A stretch of 64,000 nucleotides of DNA from MAG-120531 sp038125995. GTDB lineage: Bacteria > Bacteroidota > Bacteroidia > Flavobacteriales > Flavobacteriaceae. Below the pieces are notes generated by a model. It did not search any database, was not told where the DNA came from, and worked only from the letters and a program-made list of their open reading frames with translations. The stretch's first letter is position 1; each line of letters begins with the position of its first letter. The DNA lies in assembly GCA_038125995.1 (NCBI GenBank), contig JAYPEX010000001.1, positions 124,001-188,000 of the forward strand, in the 5' to 3' direction. This document shows, one piece after another, positions 25,932 through 34,308 of this stretch. Position numbers and translations under genes: made by a program.

Positions 25932-26024
25932 CCATCATTAATTTATTTTCCAAGCCGATTTTAATTAAAATTTATTTTTTTTCTTTTCCTTTACATTCTA
26001 ATCATATAAACTTACTCAAATCTT

Positions 26025-26540
26025 ATGAAAATTGTTCTAGTTGGCTATATGGGAAGTGGTAAATCAACTTTAGGAAATGCCTTGTCATCTCATTATCAAA
26101 TTCCATTTATTGATCTAGATCAGTTTATTGAAGAGGAGCAAGGGATGAGTATTCCTGAATTATTTGAAACAAAAGGTGCCATCTATTTTAGAAAAGCTGA
26201 AACAAAAGTACTAGTGGCGCTAAGTGAAAGTCAGGATGATTTTATATTGTCCACAGGAGGTGGAACTCCGTGTTATGGAACTAATATGGATATCATATGT
26301 TCAATGACCTCCTTGGTGTTTTATATAAAGCTTTCAGTAAATTCTTTAGCAAATCGTTTAAAAGGAACACAGTCAACTCGACCATTGATTGCATCTCTAG
26401 ATAATAGTGAACTGGCAGAGTTTGTTGGAAAGCATCTTTTTGAACGCACCTACTTCTACAACAAATCTCATCACATCATAGCTGCGGATGATCAAACTGT
26501 TGATCAAACCCTCGATGAACTGATAAAATTAATCGGCTAG
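26025..26540 (+). CDS. aroK: Shikimate kinase
   Basis: A 171-residue P-loop kinase that phosphorylates shikimate at the 3-hydroxyl in aromatic amino-acid synthesis. Walker A is VGYMGSGKSTLGNAL; the shikimate-binding motifs are IDLDQFIEEEQGMSIPELF, GAIYFRKAE (with the key Arg) and LSTGGGTPC; the lid contains STRPLIA. Length fits AroK. Its last 12 bases overlap the 3' end of the converging phosphoribosyltransferase gene. The partner enzyme AroE is at 61587-62333. Confidence 0.96.
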   Translation: MKIVLVGYMGSGKSTLGNALSSHYQIPFIDLDQFIEEEQGMSIPELFETKGAIYFRKAETKVLVALSESQDDFILSTGGGTPCYGTNMDIICSMTSLVFYIKLSVNSLANRLKGTQSTRPLIASLDNSELAEFVGKHLFERTYFYNKSHHIIAADDQTVDQTLDELIKLIG

Positions 26541-27029
26541 TTGTACCTGATCTCCTTTTGTTGAAAAGATCACTTCAACACTTTCTTTCATAGAAGTCGA
26601 CAGAGAGATTCCTTTAAAGTCTGCTTTTACTGGAAACTTTTTAAAGTTTCTGTTAACCAGTACTACAGTTTTAAGCTGTTTTAAAGGCACATTTAAGAAA
26701 TGGTGGACACCGTAGATTAAAGTTCTCCCAGAAAATAATACATCGTCAACGATTACCACTGACTTGTTTTGATATTGGTCTGCTTTTAAAGAAGTTTTGA
26801 TTTCAGATTTGATCGGATTTTTTTTATCCATATTGATTTCACACAACAGAATTTTCTTATCAGAAATCTTATTGAGTACATCGATGATTTTTTGTGCTAA
26901 CAGGAGACCACCACCTTGAATACCTGCGATAATGATTTCTTTTTCATTGACATTGGCTTCCAAAATTTGAAAAGCGATACGCTCTATTTTATGTGCGATC
27001 TGTTGATTGTTGAGTATGATGTTTCCCAT
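26529..27029 (-). CDS. Phosphoribosyltransferase family protein (PyrR-like)
   Basis: A 166-residue type I phosphoribosyltransferase. The PRPP-binding loop is VVIVDDVLFSGRTLIYGV, and the PPi-binding segment is IIAGIQGGGLLLAQKI. Overall pattern and length resemble PyrR/uracil-type PRTases, but PyrR-type attenuation has not been shown for Bacteroidota and the gene is not in a pyrimidine operon, so neither base nor regulatory role is assigned. It follows the S4 RNA-binding gene by 25 bases on the same strand, in the same order as in other Flavobacteriaceae (aroK converging on PRT and S4). Confidence 0.88.
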   Translation of the reverse strand: MGNIILNNQQIAHKIERIAFQILEANVNEKEIIIAGIQGGGLLLAQKIIDVLNKISDKKILLCEINMDKKNPIKSEIKTSLKADQYQNKSVVIVDDVLFSGRTLIYGVHHFLNVPLKQLKTVVLVNRNFKKFPVKADFKGISLSTSMKESVEVIFSTKGDQVQLAD

Positions 27030-27054
27030 AGTTGTAAAGATAATAAGCTTTTAG

Positions 27055-27444
27055 TTAATCTCTGTCGAAATCATCTTGGTTTTCTTGAGCGTATTCATCT
27101 AGATCGCGTCGATCTTTTTTAGTTGGCCTTCCAGTGCCTTTTTCTCTATAATATCGTTGGGCTGATTGAATCACTTTTGCAGTTTCAAGGTTTTCAATAG
27201 GAGTAGTATCCTTTCTGTAAATATCAACTAGTTTGGCTGCAACCCTACTAGGTGGTATATCGAGGATTTCGAAGCTGTAATTGATTTGATTTTTTCTCAC
27301 CTCAAGTCGGTCCATAGGATAAACCTCTCTAGAGGGTTTGGCTTTAACTCCGTTGACGCTTACCATCCCTTTTTTACATTCTTCTGTAGCAATATTTCTG
27401 GTTTTAAAATAGCGAACAGCCCATAAAAATTTATCAATTCTCAT
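27055..27444 (-). CDS. S4-domain RNA-binding protein (Hsp15-like)
   Basis: A 129-residue basic protein. Residues 1-60 are an S4 RNA-binding domain (MRIDKFLWAVRYFKTRNIAT, VSVNGVKAKPSREVYPMDRL), followed by a linker and a charged C-terminal tail (GTGRPTKKDRRDLDEY). This matches the Hsp15/HslR type, which in E. coli binds stalled 50S subunits carrying nascent chains. The heat-shock link is family knowledge; the promoter here is an ordinary TAnnTTTG box 32 bases upstream. Confidence 0.9.
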   Translation of the reverse strand: MRIDKFLWAVRYFKTRNIATEECKKGMVSVNGVKAKPSREVYPMDRLEVRKNQINYSFEILDIPPSRVAAKLVDIYRKDTTPIENLETAKVIQSAQRYYREKGTGRPTKKDRRDLDEYAQENQDDFDRD

Positions 27445-27475
27445 AAATGAGTGAAATCTTTGTTAATCTCTCAAA

Positions 27476-27483
27476 CAAAAATA
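27476..27483 (-). promoter_or_regulatory. -7 promoter box of the S4-domain gene
   Basis: The minus strand reads TATTTTTG, a perfect TAnnTTTG box, 31 bases before the ATG of the S4-domain gene. The divergent FKBP gene starts 38 bases away on the other side. Confidence 0.6.
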
Positions 27484-27521
27484 ACGGAAAATTGTATCTT
27501 GCGGCCCATAAAATATAGATA

Positions 27522-28463
27522 ATGCACAAGAGTAAAATACTTTTACTATTAACAGTTGTTTTTTTAGCTGTTTATTCCTGTAAGAAAGACAATGGATCAG
27601 GAGTTGTTACAATCCCGCCTGAACCCCTTTCAGATGTGGTTGGGGTAAACGCAGAACAAATTGAAGTTTTTCTTAAAACTCACACTTATAATTACGAAGC
27701 ATTTGAGTCTCCGGAAGCTAATTTTGATTATGAGATTAGGGTTGACACTCTTATTGGAGGTAGTTTGAAAAAATCCTTATTTGAATTGGCAACACCAAGA
27801 ACTCTATCTGTTAGTTCTGATTATTACGGAATTGATTCTGATGAGGTAGTAGATTTTACGTATTATTACATTATCGCAAGAGAGGGAGCTGGAGCTTCCC
27901 CAACGATCGCAGATTCAACACTGGTTAAATACAAAGGTCAATTGTTAGACGGGAGGGTTTTTGATCAATCTTCAAATTATTTATGGCAGTATTTGCCATT
28001 GACGATCAGAGGTTACTTTGATGGTGTATCACAACTTAAGAGTGGTACTACAGTGGTGCAAAATTCAGATGGAACTTCTGCCTATTCGGATTCGGGTATT
28101 GGATTGTTTGTTTTTCCTTCTGGACTTGCTTACTACAATCAGTCGAAAGGAATCATCCAACAGTACGACAATTTAATGTTCACACTTGAACTGGGGAATT
28201 TTGTACCTGATACGGATTATGATAACGATGGGATTCCTTCAATTCTCGAAGATCTCAACGGAGATGGAATTCTCTCCAATGACAATTCTGATGAGGATGA
28301 AGAAGTGAGATCCTATACTCCTTATACTGCCAATCATATCGATTCAGATGATGACAATGACGGGATTCCAACTAAATTTGAAATAACGATCAATGAAGAT
28401 GGTACCCTATCGTTTCCTGATACCGATGGAGATGGAATTCCGGATTATTTAGATAAAGATTAA
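27522..28463 (+). CDS. FKBP-type peptidylprolyl isomerase lipoprotein with calcium-binding repeats
   Basis: A 313-residue lipoprotein: signal ILLLLTVVFLAVYSC with lipidation at the cysteine, followed by KKDNG, which resembles the K-acidic surface-export signal of Bacteroidota lipoproteins. An FKBP-like domain spans about residues 125-235 (LVKYKGQLLDGRVFDQS, LFVFPSGLAYYNQS, LMFTLELGNF). The C-terminal 80 residues contain three acidic thrombospondin-type-3-like repeats (DYDNDGIPS, DSDDDNDGIPT, DTDGDGIPDYLDKD) and a related DLNGDGIL, expected to bind calcium. The FKBP domain has a large insertion around the 'SNYLWQYL...' region, so isomerase activity is not certain. A terminator follows. Confidence 0.85.
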   Translation: MHKSKILLLLTVVFLAVYSCKKDNGSGVVTIPPEPLSDVVGVNAEQIEVFLKTHTYNYEAFESPEANFDYEIRVDTLIGGSLKKSLFELATPRTLSVSSDYYGIDSDEVVDFTYYYIIAREGAGASPTIADSTLVKYKGQLLDGRVFDQSSNYLWQYLPLTIRGYFDGVSQLKSGTTVVQNSDGTSAYSDSGIGLFVFPSGLAYYNQSKGIIQQYDNLMFTLELGNFVPDTDYDNDGIPSILEDLNGDGILSNDNSDEDEEVRSYTPYTANHIDSDDDNDGIPTKFEITINEDGTLSFPDTDGDGIPDYLDKD

Positions 28464-28480
28464 TTTCAGATATTAATGTA

Positions 28481-28519
28481 AAAGAGAAAGCTCCTTCAAT
28501 CGAAGAGGCTTTCTTTTTT
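28481..28519 (+). terminator. Terminator after the FKBP lipoprotein gene
   Basis: Stem AGAAAGC...CTTC / GAAG...GCTTTCT with an AATC loop and a following T-run; it may also serve the converging beta-barrel gene at 28535. Confidence 0.75.
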
Positions 28520-28534
28520 ATATCAATTGTTGGC

Positions 28535-29161
28535 TTAATTTAAATTGTAAGACAGTGAAAAAATCAATTGTCGAGGTCTTGAATCAATTCTGTCATTCAC
28601 ATCAGTTATTTTAGTGTTGACTAAATGAAGTTCATTTGGAGTTAATCCTCTTTCTAAACGAATATCAATTCCAATTTTGTTGAGATTGAAACCAACTCCT
28701 AATTGCATTCCAAGAGTAATGTTTTTGTCGAGATCGCTGAGTTCAAAATCTTGCAAACCGTCGTTAAACGTATCTTTGAGAACGTATTGAAATGCAGGCC
28801 CAGCAAAAACATGTAAAGGTCCCAGTAATTTATATCCTACCATAATCGGGAGGTCGATTTTAGAACGCTCAAAAATAGCAGCTGTATTTTCGATGTTGTA
28901 TTCACTTGAAGTCGAGGTAAGAATGATTTCAGGCCTAAGGTAAACCATTGGTAAATCGATCTTTTTGTAAATACCAATATGATACCCTGTCTTTTGAGAT
29001 GCACCACTTAAGATGTCGTCAACAGCTCCGTTTAAATCGGATTTTAAATCTCCGTTTTGACTGTAATTAAGTCCTGCTTTAATTCCGACTCCACTGTATC
29101 CTTGAGAAAATCCAAAGGCAGTGAAGGCCATAAATACGGCTGTTAGTATTGTTTTTTTCAT
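28535..29161 (-). CDS. Outer-membrane beta-barrel protein (porin-like, PorT/OMP_b-brl_2 type)
   Basis: A 208-residue exported protein with signal peptide MKKTILTAVFMAFTAFGFSQ. The mature part is made of alternating hydrophobic beta-strands (GVGIKAGLNYSQNGD, PLHVFAGPAFQYVL, TLGMQLGVGFNLNKIGIDIR) and ends with the aromatic-rich strand RQLIFSLSYNLN, typical of small outer-membrane barrels in Bacteroidota. The likely fold is an eight-stranded barrel. No function is assigned. It converges on the FKBP gene, with a bidirectional-looking hairpin between. Confidence 0.87.
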   Translation of the reverse strand: MKKTILTAVFMAFTAFGFSQGYSGVGIKAGLNYSQNGDLKSDLNGAVDDILSGASQKTGYHIGIYKKIDLPMVYLRPEIILTSTSSEYNIENTAAIFERSKIDLPIMVGYKLLGPLHVFAGPAFQYVLKDTFNDGLQDFELSDLDKNITLGMQLGVGFNLNKIGIDIRLERGLTPNELHLVNTKITDVNDRIDSRPRQLIFSLSYNLN

Positions 29162-29197
29162 GGTGTGTAGTTTTAATACGTTATTTAAAGGTATAAA

Positions 29198-30151
29198 TTA
29201 TTTTCTGGAAATTACTTTCTCAGAAGCTTTGACAATCGCCTCAGCGTTTAATTCATACTTTTCCATAAGTTGAGCAGGAGTACCACTTTCACCAAAAGTA
29301 TCCTTGGTTCCAATGAATTCTTGAGGAGCAGGGAAATTTGTAGCAAGGGTTCTTGCCACTGATTCACCAAGACCACCTAAGATATTATGCTCTTCAGCTG
29401 TAACCACACATCCTGTTTTCTTTACAGAATTGATAATCGCTTCTTCGTCAAGAGGTTTGATGGTGTGAATGTTGATCACATCCGCAGCAATTCCTTTCTC
29501 GTTTAATATTTTTGCAGCTTCAAGAGCTTCCCAAACCAAATGTCCCGTAGCGATGATGGTCACATCAGATCCTTCTTGTAATTGGATCGCTTTTCCGATT
29601 TCAAACTTCTGATCAGCAGGAGTGAAGATTGGAACTGAAGGTCTACCAAAACGAAGATAAACAGGTCCGTCGTAATCTGCTATTGCAATGGTAGCAGCTT
29701 TGGTTTGGTTAAAGTCACAAGGATTAATCACTACCATTCCTGGAAGCATTTTCATGAGCCCTATGTCTTCTAAGATTTGGTGTGTTGCACCGTCTTCACC
29801 AAGCGTTAGTCCAGCGTGAGATGCACAAATCTTAACGTTTTTACCCGAATAAGCAATCGACTGTCTGATCTGATCGTAAACTCTTCCTGTCGCGAAATTG
29901 GCAAAGGTGCCAGCGAAAGGAATCTTTCCACCAATGGTCATACCAGCAGCCATTCCCATCATGTTCGCCTCTGCAATCCCCACTTGGAAAAATCGCTCAG
30001 GATTTTCTTTAATAAACTCACCCATTTTTAATGAAGGAGTTAGATCTGCACATAATGCCACTACATTTGGATTCGTTCTTCCGAGCTCAGCTAGTCCAGC
30101 TCCAAAACCAGAACGGGTATCTTTTTTTTCTGTATAGGTGTATTCTTTCAT
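29198..30151 (-). CDS. Transketolase, C-terminal subunit
   Basis: A 317-residue half-transketolase carrying the pyrimidine-binding and C-terminal domains. The catalytic-glutamate region is FFQVGIAEANMMGMAAGM, followed by GLTLGEDGATHQ and the C-terminal VTAEEHNILGGLGESVART. It pairs with the upstream N-terminal subunit to transfer two-carbon units in the pentose phosphate pathway. The two genes are 10 bases apart and translated in order. Split transketolases of this kind occur in many Bacteroidota and archaea, so this is not a frameshift artefact. Confidence 0.95.
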   Translation of the reverse strand: MKEYTYTEKKDTRSGFGAGLAELGRTNPNVVALCADLTPSLKMGEFIKENPERFFQVGIAEANMMGMAAGMTIGGKIPFAGTFANFATGRVYDQIRQSIAYSGKNVKICASHAGLTLGEDGATHQILEDIGLMKMLPGMVVINPCDFNQTKAATIAIADYDGPVYLRFGRPSVPIFTPADQKFEIGKAIQLQEGSDVTIIATGHLVWEALEAAKILNEKGIAADVINIHTIKPLDEEAIINSVKKTGCVVTAEEHNILGGLGESVARTLATNFPAPQEFIGTKDTFGESGTPAQLMEKYELNAEAIVKASEKVISRK

Positions 30152-30161
30152 GGTCTTTTTT

Positions 30162-31007
30162 TTAGTAGTCTCCTAAGGTTTCTTTGTTTTGAGCTAAAGC
30201 ATCTGCTAATTGATCGTCGTTTGGTGCCATACCATGCCAGTGGTGTGTACCCATCATAAAATCAACTCCATTCCCCATTTCAGTTTCCATAAGGATACAG
30301 ATTGGTTTTCCATTTCCAGTTAAACTTTTAGCCTTGTTTAAGGTTTCGATAAGAGCTTCTATTTTATTTCCTTCCTTGAGTTCTAATACAGTCCATCCAA
30401 AAGCTTCAAACTTGGCTTTTACACTACCCATATTTAGTACTTCATCGGTAGGACCATCAATCTGTTTTCCGTTGAGGTCTACAGTAGCGATTAGATTGTC
30501 AACTCCTTTTGCAGAGGCATACATAATCGCCTCCCAGTTTTGCCCTTCTTGTAATTCTCCATCTCCTGTAAGACAATACACAAGGTGATTATCGTTGTTC
30601 ATTTTCTTTACTTGAGCAGCTCCGATAGCAACAGATAATCCTTGTCCTAAAGATCCAGAAGCCATTCTGATTCCAGGTAATCCTTCGTGAGTCGTTGGAT
30701 GTCCTTGTAATCTTGAATTGAGTAATCTAAAAGTAGATAACTCTTCAACTGGGAAATAACCTCTTCTAGCTAATACACTGTAAAATACTGGTGAGATATG
30801 ACCGTTAGACAAAAAGAAAACATCTTCATCAATTCCATCCATGTCAAAACCAGGTTTCAAATCCATGATTTCATTGTAGAGCGTAACTAAAAATTCTGCA
30901 CATCCCAAGGATCCTCCTGGGTGTCCAGAATTTACTTTGTGAACCATTCTCAACAGGTCTCTTCGCACCTGTGTGGTTAAATCTTGTAATTCTTGTGTAT
31001 TAGGCAT
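30162..31007 (-). CDS. Transketolase, N-terminal subunit
   Basis: A 281-residue subunit with the thiamine-diphosphate-binding domain. Motifs: VHKVNSGHPGGSLGCAEFLV, SNGHISPVFYSVLA and the TPP motif CLTGDGELQEGQNWEAIMYA followed by ATVDLNGKQIDGPT. It opens a two-gene operon with the C-terminal subunit. A perfect TAnnTTTG box lies 23 bases upstream of the start, so the operon is probably expressed constitutively by the main sigma factor. Confidence 0.95.
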   Translation of the reverse strand: MPNTQELQDLTTQVRRDLLRMVHKVNSGHPGGSLGCAEFLVTLYNEIMDLKPGFDMDGIDEDVFFLSNGHISPVFYSVLARRGYFPVEELSTFRLLNSRLQGHPTTHEGLPGIRMASGSLGQGLSVAIGAAQVKKMNNDNHLVYCLTGDGELQEGQNWEAIMYASAKGVDNLIATVDLNGKQIDGPTDEVLNMGSVKAKFEAFGWTVLELKEGNKIEALIETLNKAKSLTGNGKPICILMETEMGNGVDFMMGTHHWHGMAPNDDQLADALAQNKETLGDY

Positions 31008-31030
31008 TTTATGTGGTTATAAATTCAGCA

Positions 31031-31038
31031 CAAATGTA
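31031..31038 (-). promoter_or_regulatory. Promoter of the transketolase operon
   Basis: The minus strand reads TACATTTG (TAnnTTTG), with a TTG 20 bases further upstream as the -33 element. Confidence 0.7.
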
Positions 31039-31145
31039 ACCTCATTATTAAAGGAATACAAGCTTACTTATTAGTTTTTATCAACTGATAATTAGAGAAT
31101 TGTCATAAATTTGAAGTAAGGGCTCTTCAATCGGTGATTCTTAGT

Positions 31146-31153
31146 TATATTTG
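31146..31153 (+). promoter_or_regulatory. -7 promoter box of tgt
   Basis: TATATTTG ends on the G of a possible GTG start at 31153, so translation must instead begin at the ATG at 31162, eight bases downstream. The leader should be only a few bases long. Confidence 0.6.
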
Positions 31154-31161
31154 TGCCCAAT

Positions 31162-32295
31162 ATGCTAGATTTTAAATTAGAACATACCGACATCAATTCG
31201 AAGGCTAGGGCAGGTCGAATCACCACCGATCACGGTGTAATTGAAACGCCAATTTTTATGCCTGTTGGAACGGTCGCTTCCGTAAAAGGAGTCCATCAAA
31301 GAGAGTTGAAAGAAGAAATCAATCCTGATATTATTTTAGGCAATACCTATCATTTGTATCTGCGTCCTAAGACAGAGATTATCAAAAAGGCTGGTGGACT
31401 TCACAAGTTTATGAATTGGGATCGAAATATTCTCACTGACAGTGGAGGTTATCAGGTCTATTCGTTATCTAATAACAGAAAAATCAAGGAGGAAGGTGTG
31501 AAGTTTAAATCACATATCGATGGCTCATATCACGTCTTTACTCCAGAAAATGTGATGGAAATTCAACGTATGATTGGAGCGGATATCATCATGGCCTTTG
31601 ATGAGTGTACTCCTTATCCATGTGATTACAATTACGCAAAGAGATCCATGCATATGACCCATCGTTGGTTGGATCGATGTATCGCTCATTTGGATAAAAC
31701 TCCTTTGGAATACGATTACGACCAGGCATTTTTTCCAATAGTTCAGGGATCGACTTATAAAGATTTAAGACGACAATCGGCTGATTTTATCGCCAATACA
31801 GGAGCATTTGGGAATGCCATTGGAGGTCTTTCAGTAGGTGAGCCTGCAGAAGAGATGTATGCCATGACAGATGTGGTTTGTGAAATTTTACCTGAGGATA
31901 AACCTCGTTATTTGATGGGGGTAGGGACACCGATTAATATTTTAGAAAATATTGCATTGGGAATTGATATGTTTGACTGTGTCATGCCAACGCGTAATGC
32001 CAGAAATGGAATGCTCTTTACAGCACACGGCACCATCAATATCAAAAACAAAAAATGGGATGATGATTTTTCACCAATCGATCCTATGGGGATCACCTTT
32101 GTAGATACTGAATATTCTAAGGCGTATTTGAGACATCTATTTGCAGCCAATGAATATTTAGGGAAGCAAATAGCAACAATTCACAATTTAGGTTTTTATC
32201 TTTGGTTAGTTCGTGAGGCTAGAAAACATATCATTATAGGTGATTTTAGATCTTGGAAAGATCAAATGGTAAAACAAATGGATAAGCGATTGTAG
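31162..32295 (+). CDS. tgt: tRNA-guanine transglycosylase (Tgt)
   Basis: A 377-residue TIM-barrel enzyme that swaps guanine-34 for preQ1 in tRNAs with GUN anticodons, leading to queuosine. Active-site segments are present: the first aspartate in LTDSGGYQVYSLS, the base-recognition FDECTPYP and GGLSVGEPAEEMY, and the nucleophile region FDCVMPTRNARNG. Unusually, the zinc site (CxCxxC plus His in Zymomonas Tgt) is not conserved: the aligned segment SPIDPMGITFVDTEYSKAYL has Gly310, Thr312 and Asp315 in place of the three cysteines, although the His (341, in TIHNLGFYLWL) remains. Its stop overlaps the next start by one base. Confidence 0.94.
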   Translation: MLDFKLEHTDINSKARAGRITTDHGVIETPIFMPVGTVASVKGVHQRELKEEINPDIILGNTYHLYLRPKTEIIKKAGGLHKFMNWDRNILTDSGGYQVYSLSNNRKIKEEGVKFKSHIDGSYHVFTPENVMEIQRMIGADIIMAFDECTPYPCDYNYAKRSMHMTHRWLDRCIAHLDKTPLEYDYDQAFFPIVQGSTYKDLRRQSADFIANTGAFGNAIGGLSVGEPAEEMYAMTDVVCEILPEDKPRYLMGVGTPINILENIALGIDMFDCVMPTRNARNGMLFTAHGTINIKNKKWDDDFSPIDPMGITFVDTEYSKAYLRHLFAANEYLGKQIATIHNLGFYLWLVREARKHIIIGDFRSWKDQMVKQMDKRL

Positions 32296-33374
32296 TGAAA
32301 CTTATCGATAAATACATATTAAAAAGATACATCTTTACGTTTCTAGGTATGATGTTGTTATTCATTCCTATTGGGATCATGATTGACATTGCCGAAAAAG
32401 TAGGTAAGATGATTGAGAAAGAAGTTCCCCTTGCAGAGATTCTAGAGTACTATTGGAATTTCACACTCTATGTAGGGGCAATACTCATGCCTATATTCTT
32501 AAGTTTATCGATTATCTTTTTTACTTCAAAACTAGCTTCTAATTCGGAAATAGTAGCTTTATTGAGTTCAGGTATCTCATTTAAGAGGTTTTTGAAACCC
32601 TATTTCATTGGAGCTTCTCTAATCGCTTCATTGATGTTTGTTCTTGTGATGTTTGTGGTACCCAAAGCCAGTGAAGGTTATCATGAGTTCTATCACAAAT
32701 ACCTTGGATCTCAGAATTTGAAAACGATTTCGACTAATGTTTACAATCAAATTTCCGATAACGAATTTGTCTATGTGAGTAGTTATGACCCGGTGAGAGC
32801 AAGAGGATACAACTTTACTTTGGAACACTTCGACGAGAACGACAAACTAGAGTATAAGATTTCAGCTTTTAGTATTCGATATAAAAAATCAGATAGTACC
32901 TACCAAATGACGACCTATCAAAAGCGAACCCTATTGGATAGTATTACCTTAATTGAAAATAAAGCAACCTTGGATACGGTCTTGAATTTTAAAATATCGG
33001 ATTTAACACCGGTATCTTATATTGCAGAGACTAAAAATCTCATGGAGCTCAATCAATTTATTAAAGAACAAAAAGCCAAGGGAGCTGCGAATATTAACTC
33101 CTATTTATTAGTTCGATACAAGCGTTGGTTTTTACCGCTTTCTATCTTTATTTTGACTCTAATAGCTGTATCGGTATCTGCCATTAAACGCAGAGGAGGT
33201 ATGGGGTTAAATTTAGCCATAGGGGTTCTAGTAGCCTTTATGTATATCTTCTTTGATCGGGTATTTGGAACCTTGGCCACTCAGTCGGGTCTATCGCCTT
33301 TTTTAGCGGTTTTTATACCCAATGTTCTCTTTGCTCTTTTGGGATTTTATCTGTTAAACAATGCAAAACGCTAA
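32295..33374 (+). CDS. LptF/LptG-family permease (YjgP/YjgQ)
   Basis: A 359-residue inner-membrane protein of the LPS-export transporter, which with LptB drives LPS from the inner membrane to the Lpt bridge. Helices 1-3 lie within residues 10-120 (RYIFTFLGMMLLFIPIGIMI, ILMPIFLSLSIIFFTSKLA), followed by a periplasmic beta-jellyroll of about 150 residues and three C-terminal helices (WFLPLSIFILTLIAVSVSAI). It uses a GTG start overlapping the tgt stop. Whether it is LptF or LptG cannot be settled from this copy alone; tgt followed by this permease is a recurrent order in Bacteroidota. Confidence 0.9.
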   Translation: MKLIDKYILKRYIFTFLGMMLLFIPIGIMIDIAEKVGKMIEKEVPLAEILEYYWNFTLYVGAILMPIFLSLSIIFFTSKLASNSEIVALLSSGISFKRFLKPYFIGASLIASLMFVLVMFVVPKASEGYHEFYHKYLGSQNLKTISTNVYNQISDNEFVYVSSYDPVRARGYNFTLEHFDENDKLEYKISAFSIRYKKSDSTYQMTTYQKRTLLDSITLIENKATLDTVLNFKISDLTPVSYIAETKNLMELNQFIKEQKAKGAANINSYLLVRYKRWFLPLSIFILTLIAVSVSAIKRRGGMGLNLAIGVLVAFMYIFFDRVFGTLATQSGLSPFLAVFIPNVLFALLGFYLLNNAKR

Positions 33375-34260
33375 GCCATTTCACTATTTGCAATTACACT
33401 TTATTGTGTTGTTGTGGGGGTTTTCAGGAGTACTTGGAAAATTAATTAGTTTTGGAGCGCTTCAATTGGTTTGGTATCGATTAGGTATCGCCTCACTTGT
33501 ATTATTTTTGTATACAATAATCAGAAGAAAGACTTTAAAAATCCCTAAATCGATTCAGTTGTTGTCTGCCGTTGCTGGTATTACTATTGCATTTCATTGG
33601 ATCTTTTTCTTTTACGCTATAAAGATTTCAAATGTATCCATTACTCTAGCCTGTATGTCTACTGGAGCTTTTATGACTGCTATCTTAGAACCGATTTGGT
33701 ATAAGAGAAAAATGGTGCTTTACGAACTCTTATTAGGGCTTTTAGTAGTCATTGGATTAGCGATTATCTTAGAAGTTCAATTTGAATATTTAATGGGAAT
33801 TATTTCTGCGCTTGTAGCTGCATTGCTCTCTTCAGTTTACTCGCTTATCAATGGACAATTGATAAAAAAGGCTTCTTCAAATGCCCTTGTTGTACAACAG
33901 TTATTTATTGGTTTTCTGTTTTTATCCCTAATACTTTGGTTGAATTCAGAGCTGAATATCGAACTCCTTTCAATTGATCAAATGGATCTCATCTATGTGA
34001 GTGTTATTGCCGTTTTCTGCACTGCATACGCAATAAAAGCATCTACAGAATTGTTAAAATATATTTCTCCCTATTCGATGATATTAACTCTTAATATGGA
34101 GCCTATATATGGTATTGTTTTGGCGGTTTTGATATTCAAAGAAAGCGAAAAAATGCCTGCTCTTTTTTATGTAGGAGCACTCATCATTTTAATATCAGTG
34201 GTACTGGATGTAATGATGAAGATTTGGTCTAAAAAATCTCAAAAGCAAAGACTAGAATAG
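33361..34260 (+). CDS. EamA-family (drug/metabolite) transporter
   Basis: A 299-residue membrane protein with ten helices in two EamA repeats (first HYLQLHFIVLLWGFSGVLGK; second GIISALVAALLSSVYSLING). Members export small metabolites or amino acids; the substrate is not visible. The start overlaps the end of the LptF/G gene by 14 bases, so tgt, lptF/G and this gene make up one operon. Confidence 0.88.
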   Translation: MQNAKPFHYLQLHFIVLLWGFSGVLGKLISFGALQLVWYRLGIASLVLFLYTIIRRKTLKIPKSIQLLSAVAGITIAFHWIFFFYAIKISNVSITLACMSTGAFMTAILEPIWYKRKMVLYELLLGLLVVIGLAIILEVQFEYLMGIISALVAALLSSVYSLINGQLIKKASSNALVVQQLFIGFLFLSLILWLNSELNIELLSIDQMDLIYVSVIAVFCTAYAIKASTELLKYISPYSMILTLNMEPIYGIVLAVLIFKESEKMPALFYVGALIILISVVLDVMMKIWSKKSQKQRLE

Positions 34261-34270
34261 GAGATTGTTA

Positions 34271-34278
34271 TATATTTG
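34271..34278 (+). promoter_or_regulatory. -7 promoter box of accA
   Basis: TATATTTG, perfect TAnnTTTG, 30 bases before the accA ATG and 10 bases after the preceding stop. Confidence 0.65.
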
Positions 34279-34308
34279 TAGATCAAATCAACTACAATTA
34301 AATGAATT

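Noticed and set aside
25868..26062. Plus-strand frame of 64 residues across tRNA-Lys and the aroK leader
   Set aside because: It runs through a tRNA gene and its promoter and into aroK in another frame, so it cannot be a real gene.
29198..31007. Frameshifted transketolase
   Set aside because: The two halves are separated by a clean stop and start with complete domains; split transketolase is normal in this phylum.
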